Part shown: piece after piece, positions 11,036-22,364 of the stretch
Layout of the letters: each line of letters starts with the position of its first letter
Numbering within the stretch: the first letter of the stretch is position 1
Origin: Cristatella mucedo
Lineage: Eukaryota; Bryozoa; Phylactolaemata; Cristatellidae
NCBI GenBank assembly: GCA_009760855.2
Contig: WPIO01000014.1
Location: 6,795,501 to 6,859,500 of the forward strand
Length of the DNA: 64,000 nt
Direction: 5' to 3'
Notes under the pieces: model-generated
What the model was told of the DNA's origin: nothing
The model's database searches: none
What the model saw: the letters and a program-made list of their open reading frames with translations, nothing else
Program-made: the position numbers and the translations under genes

Positions 11036-11602
11036 TAACTATGCAATCAGGCGCCTAGCTAGTATAAAACTGCAGCTAGTAACATCTCAGTTGCCACACT
11101 ATATCACTTCTCGCTGACCTACACTGGCTCCCTACCTATCAAGCAGGTTCGACTGCAAGCTTCTCTCACTCACTCTTACGTCCCTTCCTTCTCTTTCGCA
11201 AGGCTATCTATTCGAAATACTTCTCAATCGGGCTGGGCATCTTACCAGCGGCTCTTCTAAATCGAGTCGCTTAGCTATGCCTCGTACCAACATCAGCATC
11301 TTTGGAGGCCGTGCCTATAGTTCGTAAGCGCTCAAAGCCCGGAACTCATTCCCGACTGATGTCACGACATCCTTGGACTAGACGACGTCTACAAAGAAGC
11401 TGAAACTTACCCGTTCCTGTTCTCAACAAGTTTTTAATGCCCGCCTGAGCTGCTCGTAGTTTTCACATCCGTACCGACACTGTGCACTGTGCTATCACTA
11501 AGCAGCTGGCACGTTTCCTTTACATCGCATGTTAAGCATCTTGTTAGAGATTTAGTTCTCTTTAGGTGCCATACAAATGGTTATTATTATTATTATTATT
11601 AC
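11036..11602 (+). mobile_element. LINE-A copy abutting the previous one
   Basis: It begins at the CAATCAGGCGCCTAGCTAG block and runs through LADLHWLP-like codons and the FGGRAYSS-stop region to TTAGTTCTCTTTAGGTGCC and (ATT)n. It is separated by almost no sequence from the tail of the preceding copy, giving a head-to-tail pair. Confidence 0.75.
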
Positions 11603-11604
11603 CC

Positions 11605-11719
11605 TCTCAATGATGACGATGTGGCATGCAAGTCATTGTTAGCACTAGCTTGATAACTGCACCCACAGTGCTGCTAAGGCTTCGTGTGCCTCCCACAGTG
11701 GCAATTCCTTAGAGCAGTT

Positions 11720-11754
<35 letters not shown>

Positions 11755-12360
11755 TCCGGATCCCTAGAACCACCGACGCAGCATCTACGTCTCGATGTGG
11801 ATCGCCGGAGGCCAACTACCAGCAGCCAATTCTCGTAAGCCTTCTGTGCTTTTTCAGTCCGAGGGCAGAAGGGCAGGAATGCATGAGGCTAACTAAGCCT
11901 CTTTCAGTCGGCCTCGGCTGACCCGACAGGTCACACCACCGACCCTCCGGAGCTCAGGCCACCTGCTTGTGCCCTTTAGTAGCTCCTCTGCTGGTCAGCC
12001 CTAATCCAATCATCACTGGGCTTCGGCAACAACAGCCGTCGGTCGGTAGACGGCAGACGAAAGCATCATCAGTTACCGGGACGACGAGGAGCTACTGTTC
12101 CCAGTTGTGCAGCAAAGTAGTCTCAGCAGGTGGTCAATGGGAACAGCAGCATCGGGTAATTGCACACACAAAAATGACGGCCGGCCTATGGCAAAATGGC
12201 CATTGGTCCCAACAGAAATCCTACCTAGATATTGAAATCTCAGCTGCTCCTTTGCCTCAATCGATGCCTGGTCGAAACGCATCTCTTTTCTATCGACTTC
12301 CCCCAGCTTAGTCGCCTGACAGAGCCTGCCTTCTATGTTTTCGACGGTATACTCGCAGCT
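11605..12360. other. Unassigned DNA with a (CAG)n tract
   Basis: A (GCA)n run of about 32 bp lies at 11721-11752. The remainder holds no feature I can name. Confidence 0.5.
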
Positions 12361-12365
12361 CCTTA

Positions 12366-15235
12366 TGATAATAAAAAATAATAACAATACATTTGTTGCA
12401 GTGCCCTCAGAGAGCTCAATCGCTTTCTACGGACTTGACACTAGCTGCAAAGGAAGCATGATTGAATGGTTAGTGGTAGCATGCTCAATGACAACAATCA
12501 TAACATGGTTAAGAGTGACATGCACAGGGTCAGCATGCAAATATGGTTAGTGGCAGCATGCATAGTTTCATCATGCATAAGCACACAAAGGACGATTCAC
12601 ATAGATCGGCTAAAAGCTGTGAAGAATAGATGTTTTTAACGTTGTCAATTTAGGGGATGTCGTGACGCCAGGCACAAGCGAGTTCCAGGCTTTGGGAGCA
12701 TAAGAACTAAAGGCACGGTCTCCAAAGAATTTGAGGTTTGCACGAGGCATAGGTAAACAATTAGATTCCGAAAAGCCGGTGGTTCGATGCTTAGCTTGGT
12801 GGGGGAGTAGATCTGATAGGTAGGCTGGAGCCAAAGAATGAAGGGACCTAAAAGTAAGTGACAAAAACCTTGAAGTCGATGCGCTGCTTGACTGGGAGCC
12901 AGTGCAGGTCGGCAAGAAGTGTGTGATGTGGTAGGTGCGACGATCTCGACAGACAAGCCTAGCTGCAGAGTTTTGCACCAGCTGTAAGCGCCTGAGTGCA
13001 CAGGCCGCTAGACCAGCAAGCAGTGAGTTACAGAAGTCGAGACGAGATGTCACACATGCATGGGCCAATTTACATGGAATATCACTGTCTAAGCAAGCCC
13101 GAATTTCAGCAATGTTATATAGCTGAAAGTAGGCAGACTTGAATGTAGAGCTGATGGAGTCGCCAAATGAAAGGTCACTTTGGAATACAAGCAACTAGGC
13201 CACTGTAGCTGACTATGTATATGGCTGCAAGGCTAGTCTTAAAGTCCCAGAGGTTTGAGCACGTGTCTCCTTTCCTAAAAGAGCTAGGCTGGATGCCGGT
13301 TTAGCAACGGATACAGAGCAAAGTTCGTATGCTGACCCACGGCTTGGTTACTTCATACCTAGCTGAACTGCTGCACCAGTTTCAGCCTCCTCGTGCCTTC
13401 AGGTCCTGTGTGGACAATACATTAGCTGGTTCCTCTGCTGAAATACCATTGGCGATAGAAGCTAGATTTAGCTCTGCAGGTCCCAGACTGTGGAACTCGC
13501 TTCCACAATTCTTACGAAACGACAACTACTCTCCTGCTCATCCGTTTCAAAGGTCCTGAGCTACTACTTCCATGCTACTCACTACCTCAACTGCTCTCCT
13601 AACTCTGCTATGCTTCCCACTTTCTCGTTGTTGCGTGAGACGAATTCTGTTGGCTACCGAATGCGTACCGAATGCTGTTTAGGTTGTGAGTGCGCTATAC
13701 AAAGCTCCTGCATAACTCCCGCATAATTTTTATGGCTTTGTGGAGTTACAGACACAGATACATACATACATAACACCGACATTTCATGCAGATGCATTAG
13801 GAGACAAGTTGGCAGAGCCGATTTCGAGGGCTAGGTTTTCCAATTTCTAAATAACACTTGGTTTGCCCATAATTAGTAGGTTGGTTTTATCATCAGTTTG
13901 AGAAAGTTTGCTGCCATCCACGTGCGGATGTCATCAATGCATGCAGCAAGGGAGTTGAGAGAATTCAATGTGGTCCAGGCCTGGGAGGGATTAAAGCAAA
14001 GGCACAGCTGAATGTCATCTGCATAGAAGTGAAAGCCTTTGTTGTGCCTGGCAATCACATCGGCAAGGAAAGAGTATAATCGTGAAAAGAACCGAGGCAA
14101 GCACAGAGCCCTGAGGTAGCCATACTGCAGTGGTTCCTCGGATGATCATTCTCCGCTCACGGCAATACTCTGGAGTCTCTCACAGAGATGGGACTTGAAC
14201 CATTGCAGTGCTGTACCAGCAATACCTAGGCGAGATGAAAGGAGGAGAAGGACTCGGTGATCGCTAGCATCAAAGCTACCGAAAGATCGAGCAAAACAAG
14301 CAGAGAGACTCTATCTGAGTATACATTCTGATGGCCATTATACATTCGAAGCATTGCTGACTCTGTGGAGTGATTAGCTCTAAAATCAGACTGGAACTTA
14401 CAAGTTTGGTGTGAAGTTTAAATGCACGAGTTCAGTTGGTCTGCCACGACTCGTTCCAATGTCTTTGATAGGAACGGTAGAAGGAAGACTATGTGGATGC
14501 TGCTGAAGTTCTCTAGGTCTACTGCTGCTTTCTTAAGTAGTGGCTTTACTACGGCCTTTTTGAAAGGACATGACCTGAGGCTAGTGACATTTGTATGACG
14601 TTATTTATGCATGGCAGCAGCAGATCCATGTATCGTTGCACCAAGACAGTGGAAATGGGGTCTAGATGACTAGTTGTCTTATTTGATTGGGATATGAACT
14701 TCAGAATGTGGACACTCGTGGCCTTCTTGAATGTAGGCATTGAGGTGCTGCATGGAATTGAGGGGCAGGATTCCAGAGAGGATGCTGCCACCCTAGGAAT
14801 GGACTCTCTGATTTTATCTATCTTATTGAAAGTGAAGCTGGAGAGGCGATCAGTTAGACCATCACAAGGATCACTAGGTAAGGAACTAGCCTGGAAGCAG
14901 TTACGGAGATGGTTGATTGTAGACATCAGCATCTTTGGATTGAGCATCTATTATAGAAGCTAGACGTGGCCTTAGCTAGGATTGACTGGTATGATCTACA
15001 GTAGTCCTTGCATGCCTGACAATAGACAGCCAGTCCTGATCTTTTAATTGCTTTTTAAAGCTTGCATTTAGTTGACCTAGCTAGTTTAGTTCTCACAAAA
15101 ACAGCATCGTTGCCAAGGGTCTTGAGGTTTCGTGATTCACGGGTGATTTGGGATGTAGAGGAAGGCACACGCTGTAGTCTGCATGAGATCTGCACGTGGT
15201 CAGATCAGCATTATTTTGGTTATAATAGGTGGTGA
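12366..15235 (-). mobile_element. LINE-A long copy, interrupted by LINE-B
   Basis: Read on the minus strand from about 15235 downward, it starts with SDHVQI, which matches the closing motif of the exonuclease/endonuclease/phosphatase domain. A linker follows, then LNPKMLMSTINHLRNCF. The RT palm region includes YADDIQL with the catalytic YADD (about 14030-14020), and the copy continues into the same C-terminal block seen in other copies (FCNSLLAGLAAC, APKAWNSLV). It ends in an ATT-rich tail at 12366. An unrelated plus-strand LINE-B sits inside it at 13197-13779. Stops and frameshifts break the frame, including around 14100-14550. It is the most complete copy in the window apart from the one at 42 kb. 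Confidence 0.88.
13197..13779 (+). mobile_element. LINE-B 3' portion nested in LINE-A
   Basis: The peptide RLVLKSQRFEHVSPF-LKELGWMPV-stop-QRI leads into LVTSYLAELLHQF and AGPRLWNSLPQFLRND. The 3' region ends GGCTTTGTGGAGTTACAG and a (CATA)n tail. It lies antisense to the host LINE-A. The LINE-A sequence resumes on each side at the same point of the element (GGTGT / CATGTTCCAAAG), so this copy inserted after LINE-A. It has at least one stop codon and is 5'-truncated. Confidence 0.85.
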
Positions 15236-15239
15236 AAAT

Positions 15240-16700
15240 ATAAGTATGCAGTTGCAGGAGAAAATTGTGTCGAGTGTGTGACCCTTAATGTGCCATGCAC
15301 GTGTGCCACAAGAGAAAATGTACTAATCCCTGGCTTCTTGAGCAGGCTGCTCTTACATAGAGCCCGAGCCTGCAGGTCCTCATTCTCTTTCGGCTTGCAT
15401 CACACATTTCTGCTCCAGGCATTGAGCCTAAACGATGGCTGTGTATGGGGGGAATCACGCTCGAACACGGACCAGGCAGAAGCCCGAAATGCACTGCCTT
15501 CGTGTCAGCGCCTTCACAGTGCTGTCTTGCTGCTGCAAGCTGAAGCCGGGCATGCACTTGCAGCACACACTGCGAGAGGAGAGTTTGAGTGCTGCCGCAG
15601 CTCCTGTCGCTCCGGGCGCACATGCAGCCCGCTGCCTCCCCTGTCTTAAGAGGCCTGGCAAAGCCAGCGGGCAGTTTGCCACGTGGCCGCTAGCAGCACT
15701 ACTTCTGCGCTAGCAGCACTACTTCTGCGGCAAGCTAGCGATGAGCTGACCGGGCAGTACTTTGTTTTATTTCGACACCTTAGCTCGTCCGCAGACGCTC
15801 AGGTGGCCTGTGGCACAGCCGGAGCAGACAGGCACGCGGCGGGCGTACCGGCCAGCGTGCCGAGTGACAGCGAGCAGCATGTGCGCCCGTGCTGCTGCTG
15901 CTGCTGCTGCTGAAAGGCCGCCGCTGCTGGACATGGACAGCAGCAGCGGTGGCGGCAATGGCGCATGCGCGGCATATTCAGGGAGCCCCAAGACGTGCCC
16001 GGGTGTGCCCGGTGGCACTCGGGCCAGCGACGTCAGCCATCGGCGAGACAAGGACGCCAGTGTGGACGCCAGTATGGACGCCAGTGTCCGACAGCGATTG
16101 CACGCGCACCCGCTCCCTCCTCTTCCTCCTCCTCCTCTTCCTCCACCTTGTTCCACGACACACGCGGCCCGAAGCACGGCGGGTAGGTGGATGGGTGGGT
16201 GGCTGGGTGATTGCTGGTGGTTGGGGGCAGCGGCTGCAAGAGCCCGAGCCCCCAGCAGCAGCCGACGTAGCTCGCACCAGCGGCTAGGCCTAGCGGCTGG
16301 CTGAACAGACCGGAGCCGCCAGCCCGCCAGTATGGCTAGCCGAGTCGGACGTCGCCGAGGCCAGTGGCTGCTAGCTGGAGGTCAAGGTCGAGTCGGCCGT
16401 GCCCGGGCACAGCGATCGAGGCCGAGTTTCTCGGCTGGCGGTCGATGCTTCGGCGATGATGCAGGGTCGGCGGCGCCGGTGACACAGTGTGTCCGATGGC
16501 GGCCTCGTTGCCGCTCTCCCGACTCAAGTGTGCCGTCGTGCCTGCTTCACACGCAGCTGTCACTGTAAATGAAGAGCGGCAGGAATTCGTGAGACTCGCG
16601 AGCACGCAGAGGGATGCCACGCTGTACGATTAATGGGGAACAACGGTTTCTACAGGCAGGAGGAATATGAAGCACGAGCTTAAACTTGTAGACGTCAGAC
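15240..16700. other. Region downstream of the CREB3L bZIP exon (possible 3' UTR or terminal exons)
   Basis: GC-rich sequence with a (CTG)n run at 15889-15912 and CTC/CTT repeats near 16115-16145. On the minus strand a possible acceptor precedes 16575 and opens a frame of about 80 codons down to 16336, but its phase does not fit an obvious donor. A minus-strand AATAAA sits at 15767-15772 and could be the gene's poly(A) signal. I found no membrane-spanning exon. Confidence 0.35.
15767..15772 (-). terminator. Candidate poly(A) signal for the CREB3L-like gene
   Basis: AATAAA on the minus strand, about 0.9 kb past the first in-frame stop of the bZIP exon. Such hexamers occur by chance, so support is weak. 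Confidence 0.25.
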
Positions 16701-16705
16701 GACTG

Positions 16706-17185
16706 CTAATTATCCTGTTCGTGCAGCCCTGCAATGTTTTCCTCCAGAAAGCAGTGGCAGCAAGCGAGCGGCGTCCGCTCAATGCCACCCCGGCTGCTAG
16801 GCGACAGCTGACAGCGACTGACCGTGAGCGAGGCGCTGGACTGAGCCACGGCGGGCGTGGTCACACACTTGGTCACCAGCGCCTGGAGTCGGCGAAGCTG
16901 CGACATCAGCGACGAGTTGCTGCCCTGGAATGTGTCGCATTTCTTTCGCAAATCGACGTTCTCACGGGCCAGCGTCTCCACGCGCTTCTCCAGCTGGTCG
17001 ACATACTCCTTTTTCTTACGCCTGCTCTCCTGCGCCGAGATCTTGTTCTTGATCTTGCGACGCACTTTCTTGAGGTTTCGCTCTTCCTGCTTGGTCAGTG
17101 GCAGCCTCGTCGGAATGGTGTAGCCCTCGCTGACCAGCGTTCGCTTTTCTTCTTCCGTCAGGGCCAGAACCCCGGATGTTGGGAT
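16706..17185 (-). CDS. CREB3L/CrebA-like bZIP factor, exon 5 (bZIP domain)
   Basis: This exon encodes the DNA-binding and dimerisation domain of a CREB3-family transcription factor. The acceptor is TGATCTTTCAG before ATC at 17185. The peptide opens [17 protein letters not shown], which is the conserved region just before the bZIP in CREB3L1/2 and CrebA. It continues with the basic region [20 protein letters not shown] and a leucine zipper. In the joined protein the basic region is about residues 370-392, and zipper positions fall every seven residues at L397, L404, L411, F418, L425 and L432. NKISAQESR is diagnostic of the CREB3/CrebA branch rather than CREB1 or ATF. The 3' boundary is uncertain: the frame runs to a TAG at 16706, but a GTCAGT donor at 16822 would end the exon at 16823. 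Family members usually carry a transmembrane segment and S1P site after the zipper, and neither is seen here. Confidence 0.93.
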   Translation of the reverse strand: MPTSGVLALTEEEKRTLVSEGYTIPTRLPLTKQEERNLKKVRRKIKNKISAQESRRKKKEYVDQLEKRVETLARENVDLRKKCDTFQGSNSSLMSQLRRLQALVTKCVTTPAVAQSSASLTVSRCQLSPSSRGGIERTPLACCHCFLEENIAGLHEQDN

Positions 17186-18228
17186 CTGAAAGATCAAGTG
17201 GCAAGCGTGCTTCTTTCGTCGGCAGCCAAAGTGCGGACAGCATTAAGACATCGGGCGGGCGGTGGGCGGGGTGGGTGGGTGGCCGCAGGGAGCTCGAAGG
17301 AGAGGAGCCGCCTAGAAGCTTCTCGATGCCAATCCATCACTCGGCCTCCATCTCCTTGCCTGGAATGTCTCACTTGCAGCAGCATACCTCCCCCCCCCCC
17401 CGTCGTCGTCGGCGTCAGCTAAGCTCCATCATATGTGGAAGCGCTTGGCCCTAACGCACGTGAAAGTGAGTAGGCAGAGAAAGATAAATCCTCGCAGGAG
17501 CCGATATCACTCAGCCACGCGGAAGAGGTGCGACGAGGAGTCAAACGTGGCTGCACACCACTGGTCGGCCAAAGCATCCTGTACGAACAACAAGCAGAGG
17601 TGGCGTCACGGTTAACTCCCACTTCCATCGCAGGAGCCCAGCGATTAAGATGAGGGTGGATTAGGGTCGGCAGTGTCAACCAGCTGATTGTCAGTTGGTC
17701 TTGAGCCGGGAGGAGGAGGAGGAGGAAGAAGAGGAAGAGGGGAGGCAGGGCCGAGGGAGGCCCCGGCGTGCTCTTCCAGGCACCCGGCCGGCAAAACATC
17801 AGGTCACCTTTCCAACCAATCCGCCCTCGTTTGTTCAGCCACAGGCAGAGCCGACTTGAGTTGAGACTGGCTGCTGAGCTGAGGCCTGCTGAGCCGACTG
17901 GCGGCATCACAAGAAGCAGTTGTTTTCGGCTGACGCAAGCCCGGCGGTTCCCACGAGGGGCGTATTAGTTAGTGCCCCTGTTGACAAGACAGCTTGATTA
18001 TGGTCGTCCGGCTTTTCGGGCAGCCGACGGTTAGCCTCTGTTCATTCAGATGTCTCTGATTAATGACTTAACCACAGTCTAATCACAGCCATGCCCTGCA
18101 AACTCCTTTTTCAAGTTGCCGAAGAACCATGCGGCGGGTAGTTAACGGCAGCAGCAAGGTAGCTGTGGTCGATGCCTATGCCTGACGACCTGAGCCAAGT
18201 CACATACCAGCTTTCGACTCGCTTACTG

Positions 18229-18230
<2 letters not shown>

Positions 18231-18299
<69 letters not shown>

Positions 18300-18309
18300 T
18301 CTCTCTCCC
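18231..18309. repeat. (CT)n microsatellite
   Basis: About 78 bp of almost uninterrupted CT inside intron 4. The sense strand of the gene reads (GA)n. Confidence 0.97.
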
Positions 18310-19393
18310 TCCCCCCACTTTCTCTTTCCCTTTCTCAGGTCCAAAAACTAGAGCTGATGCCCAAGCATCAGTAACTGCGATAGAAGCATCTGGTACTCTA
18401 TTGTCAGGAGAAGGGGTGGCACACGAGAGCTGGCACACGCTATCGCGACCAACCCGGGCTTTGCTATCAAGGCATCCGTTAATGGTAATGCTGTATTCAT
18501 CTCAACCGCCTGCTTTGGGGAGGGGTAGGGGATTGCATTGTGCTGTTCCGGTCTTACCAAGGCTGCCGGGCCTGTCCATAAATCCACATTTCGTGCAGAG
18601 CTGTAGCTGACGAGCGATTTTTGCAACGACTGTTGTGGAGCTGCCAACCGCCAACAAGTTATCCTAACCTGCCAGGCCGATGTCACTAAGACGACACCTA
18701 GCAGACTGTTGATCTAGAGCTTCAGCGGGCGCCGTGCAGCCAGGGGTTGGCAGTCGATGCCGGAGTCTGCACATGCTGCTTCGCGAAAGGCTTCGCCAAG
18801 GTGCCGGAAGGCACCTCGGAAGTCCCTCCCCTCCCCTCCCGAACGCTGCTTTGCTGCCTGCATGCCAGGCTCCTAGCACGTAACCTTGTGAGAGTGTCTA
18901 GAGAGGGTAGCAGTAGTAGAACCGATGCAGGTCAATCCTAGATACGGGTAAGACTGGCAAGGTCAGGTCGGTGGCGGCGACGAGGCGTCTCTGCTGGCCT
19001 TGAGCCTGCCACCGTTGTGCAGCTGGAGAAAGCAGGCGAATTAACACTAGACATGCAGGCACGGGAGCATGCAGCATCAGTACCATGCACCACCAGGCTG
19101 CAGACACTCCGTCTGGATGCCTCCCCACCCTGTGCCACCACCATCCCCCGAATCTCGTCCGTGCTTACTGGACTGCTGCGTGGTGCGCTGCTGCGTTAGT
19201 GCACTGCTGCTGCACCCGCTCGAACGGCTAGCTATGGAAGGTAGATCTGGACTTTTCCTAGCGTCCATCTGCACAGCTATGGCATAAGCCGAGAACAAGC
19301 AGCCTAATCTAAGCAGGTGCTTTTTTCTTATAAGCCGAACTGCCTAGCCAGTTGATTGCTGGTGGGTCACCTAGGGTTTCCTAGGGATGGACT

Positions 19394-19411
19394 GGGTATC
19401 CTAGGATACCC
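19394..19411. repeat. Perfect 18-nt palindrome in a CCTAGG cluster
   Basis: GGGTATCCTAGGATACCC is its own reverse complement. CCTAGG occurs several times within about 60 bp (19372-19427). Confidence 0.85.
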
Positions 19412-19524
19412 TAGGGTCTCCTAGGTAGGGATGGCAGGGGATGGCTGCGGCCACGGACCATGGCCAAAAGATTGTTCGTCTCGACGAGCGGCTGCGAGCA
19501 ATTACGACGGCCAGGCAGACATAC

Positions 19525-19763
19525 TGGCTGCGAAAAGATGGCCGCGCTTGTAGCGGCAGCCGGGCCCAGCCTGCTCGATCGATGTAGAGACGAGTAGCTG
19601 ACGATGCGATGGTGGCTCAGGACGGGCGACGGCGAGCGACTGCAAGCACCGCCGCTTCCTCCTCCTCCTCCGCAGCCACCACCACCGCCGCTGCTGCCGT
19701 CACTGTCGCTGTTAGACGAGCCCGGTGGCGTCGGAGGCAGGCTGTCACCGCAGTCGTCGGCAG
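19525..19763 (-). CDS. CREB3L/CrebA-like factor, exon 4 (LPPTPP / Ser-Gly-rich)
   Basis: The acceptor is TTGATTCCAG before CTGCC at 19763. It completes a GCT codon with the last base of exon 3 (phase 1). The peptide begins AADDCGDSLPPTPPGSSNSD. The SLPPTPP-plus-SxSDSDGS block is characteristic of CREB3L1, CREB3L2 and CrebA and lies shortly before the bZIP. A glycine-rich run follows (codons near 19690-19660), then a serine/arginine-rich stretch. I place the donor at CAGCCA|GTATGT, which keeps phase 0 into exon 5. Alternative donors cannot be excluded, because the frame stays open for another 100 bases or so. The glycine run is low-complexity and probably variable in length. Confidence 0.8.
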
Positions 19764-19903
19764 CTGGAATCAAGAATGAGACGACGTTATCAAAACTTAG
19801 CAAGCGAAGCACTATCTCTCTCTCTGTCTTTCTGTCTCTCCCTCTCTGTCTCTCTGTGTGTCTCTCTCTGTGTCTCTGTCTCTCTGTGTCCCTGTCTCTC
19901 TCA

Positions 19904-19956
<53 letters not shown>

Positions 19957-19960
19957 TGTA

Positions 19961-19992
<32 letters not shown>

Positions 19993-20551
19993 CACATATA
20001 TATATGTACACATGTCCTTCATTACCGGAGCAGCAAGAAGTTCTGCTGCATGAATACGAACGAATGACCCGAAACGGTATGCAGGTTCCATCGCTCGCTC
20101 TAGCTCCAGTGCTGCACACAACAATGGGGTAGGGGGCATCACACGTCGCCAGCTTTGGACTACTCTACCAGCTGCCAGCAAGGCAACAGCCTTGACCCAT
20201 GACCTCTGAAGTGGCAGCCGGTCGGGCTTTGAGCGAATGCAGCAGGTCACTGGCCTCATCGGCAAGTGACCGGCAGCATGCCGTGCTATACGACCGCCAC
20301 CGCCGCGACGCACTGCCCGCCACCGTGAAGCCTTTCGCAGCTGCAGCGGCTAAAAATGGTGAGCAGCACAGCGCACTCCCCTCGTGTGCCCAGGCCGAAA
20401 GAGAGTGGGAGAGCCGGTAGCCGGTGAGGGAAACTTGGGGCGTGGCCGACGTAGCTGGGCTGTCGCCGGAGGGCTAGCAGCCGAATTAAAGCATCGAGGA
20501 ATGAAAGAATTGCACAAATGCACGAGCAGAGCATAATTTCGGTAGGCTCAC
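19764..20551 (-). other. Intron 3 of the CREB3L-like gene
   Basis: Begins GTGAGC and ends TTCCAG on the minus strand. It is mostly low-complexity, with a CT-rich and (CA)n block between 19812 and 20005. Confidence 0.75.
19812..20005. repeat. Compound microsatellite: CT/GTCT, (CA)n, CGCA, (TA)n
   Basis: CT-rich sequence at 19812-19902, CA repeats with an internal (GCAC)n block to 19996, then a short TA run. The long ORFs through it are artefacts. Confidence 0.95.
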
Positions 20552-20780
20552 CGGAGTTCTCGTCGGCCGGACTGCCGAGGCTGCTTCCGTTGCTGTGCAT
20601 GGTGACTGCCAGAGTCCCCGGCTCGACCTTGATACTTATTCGGGGCAAGGCTGGACTTCGATGATCGGTGCCAGCTCCGTAAACGCCCATTGGTTCGATC
20701 GGTGCAGAAATCTCGGTCGAGAATCGAGCGTGGGTCAGTGCAGAAGCAGGTCGCTGCTGCTGCTGCTGTCTGAGGAGGCT
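20552..20780 (-). CDS. CREB3L/CrebA-like factor, exon 3 (Gln-rich, SIKVEPG)
   Basis: The acceptor is GCCTCTTGCAG before AGC at 20780 and the donor is TCCG|GTGAGC at 20552, leaving phase 1. It follows exon 2 in phase 0. The peptide starts SLLRQQQQQRPASAL. It later contains ISIKVEPGTLAV, where IKVEPG is a sumoylation-type psi-K-x-E motif also seen as repeated acidic/KxE patches in the activation half of CREB3L proteins. It ends SLGSPADENSG. The match to the family is through phase continuity and position between recognisable exons rather than strong direct similarity. Confidence 0.72.
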
Positions 20781-21085
20781 CTGCAAGAGGCACGCTGCAC
20801 TGTCGGCACGAAGACGTGTAAGAGACCTAAAGGCGTTGCTTGATTCTTAAAGCTTCGTCGCCCAAACATAAAGGACCCCTGTCTTTTCTTGAACACTGGG
20901 TAGCTAGCGGCCTGACATTTCCCCTTCAGCCTTGCTGCGAGTTGGCTGCCTCTGACAAGGTCAGCGTTGGTCCCTTCATTAGCTGATAGAATTGTCTGAG
21001 CCCCTGTCCCCACAGCAATTCCAGCCCCTGGGCCCCCCCTCTCGGTGGTGACAATGGTACGGGAGAATGACGTCTCACAGCTACC

Positions 21086-21217
21086 CTTGTTTATCAAGCA
21101 TGATATTACTCACCATTCAATTGCATTTCCCTTTGCAGCCAATGTAAAGCGCCTAGAAAGAGATTGAGTTATCTGAGGGCACTTTATCAAGTGCATTATT
21201 ATTATTATTATTATTAC
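21086..21217 (+). mobile_element. LINE-A tail fragment
   Basis: Begins CTTGTTTATCAAGCATGATA and continues through CTTTGCAGCCAATGTAAAG and the GAGATTGAGTTATCTGAGGG tail to a seven-unit ATT run. It lies in intron 2, antisense to the gene. Confidence 0.8.
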
Positions 21218-21239
21218 CCTGTGTGGGTTCAGCATTGAA

Positions 21240-21395
21240 CCCCGGGGGTAAGTAGCTCGAATTCATGCGACCGGGGTCGTGGACTCGAGTCCTTCAGTGA
21301 GTCGTATCCTTTATTGTCCACTGCAAGCCGTGGTGCTAGCCGTTGAAGCTATTCTGCAGCTATACAAATGAAGCTGCTGAATCAGCCTGAACCTT
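21240..21395 (+). mobile_element. SINE-B (tRNA-derived) copy
   Basis: Contains GGTCGTGGACTCGAGTCC, a B-box-like block, followed by TCCTTTATTGTCCACTGCAA, GTGGTGCTAGCCGTTGAAG and GCTATACAAATGAAG. The same order of blocks occurs on the minus strand at 31.65-31.81 kb. The body differs from SINE-A, so this is a separate family. Confidence 0.7.
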
Positions 21396-21503
21396 TTGTT
21401 TAGGACTCGGGCAACCGAAGGAGAGCTAAAGAAGGCCAAGCATGGCAAGGTGGCGTCCAGGAATAGCAGCTGTTCTGCAGTGTTTTCTATTAGCTGCGAA
21501 AGC

Positions 21504-21533
21504 TGCAGCAGCAGCAGCAGCAGCAGCAGCAGC
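21504..21533. repeat. (GCA)n trinucleotide tract
   Basis: About ten GCA units in intron 2. Confidence 0.9.
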
Positions 21534-21775
21534 GCAGCTCAAGGTTCAAGGTTCAAGCCTGCGGCAGCTGTGCTCGCACGTGCACGTATGCAAACGAAGG
21601 AATAACCGACCCGGCCTGCACATTCTCTCTTCTCTATTTAGCCAAGTTGGTTGACTATGGCTACTTGTGGTTGCAGAACCATTAAGAGAAGCCGGACACA
21701 ATGGGCACCACACAGAGGCTGCCGATTGTTTGCAGCCCGGTCAATGTGCTGTGTCAATGACCGGTCAGCAAACAG

Positions 21776-21777
<2 letters not shown>

Positions 21778-21867
<90 letters not shown>
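21778..21867. repeat. (CT)n microsatellite
   Basis: 90 bp of pure CT in intron 2. The sense strand of the gene reads (GA)n. Confidence 0.98.
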
Positions 21868-21870
<3 letters not shown>

Positions 21871-22364
21871 TGCCAGCCGCCGGATAGACCAAGGACAACA
21901 GCTGCTGCAACGGAGGGGGTGCCCCGAGATCGTGGCCTGTCCCACGTGATTCCACCTCTAACCGAATCGGTCGTGTCCACTTGCTTGCTTGCGTAGGAGG
22001 CCAGGCTTCGACTGCTCCTCCTGATTCGACTGATCCGACATGCTTCGGAACACGAGAGCACGGCGCCTGCATGGCACCAGGCTGGTCGGAGCCACAGTCG
22101 CGCTTCTACGGCTGCATCCAGTGCTCAACCTGGTGGCCTGCTGCAGCCGAGTTCGAGCACGGCAACCCTGGGCCCAGCAATAGCATCTGCACCGCAGCAC
22201 CTAGTCCCGACCGAGGTAGCTGTGCCGTCAGAGACAAAGTACTCGTCCAGTATTTTCTTTGGCACTTTTCGCTCTGAGAGCCTATCTAAAGTCGGCTGCT
22301 CGAGCGTTTCCTGAGTTGCCGGCACGGACGGCTGCCGAAGTGCCCAGGCAGTCGAAATGCTGCC

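Larger units (their letters stand above)
17186..19524 (-). other. Intron 4 of the CREB3L-like gene
   Basis: Bounded by GTATGT at its 5' end and TTTCAG at its 3' end on the minus strand. It contains a (CT)n tract at 18231-18309 and the CCTAGG-rich palindromic patch near 19394. No TE was recognised in it. The phase is 0 at both exon edges. Confidence 0.7.

Noticed and set aside
16336-16575. Extra 3' exon of the CREB3L-like gene
   Set aside because: An acceptor-like TTTACAG exists and the frame is open, but it needs a phase-1 donor that exon 5 offers only as a weak T|GTGTGA. The peptide has no membrane segment.
19411-20313. 300-aa minus-strand ORF
   Set aside because: Only its 19525-19763 part is an exon. 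The rest is intron 3 microsatellite and read-through past the donor.
21638-22072. Arg-Glu and Ser-Leu repeat ORFs
   Set aside because: They are translations of the (CT)n tract.
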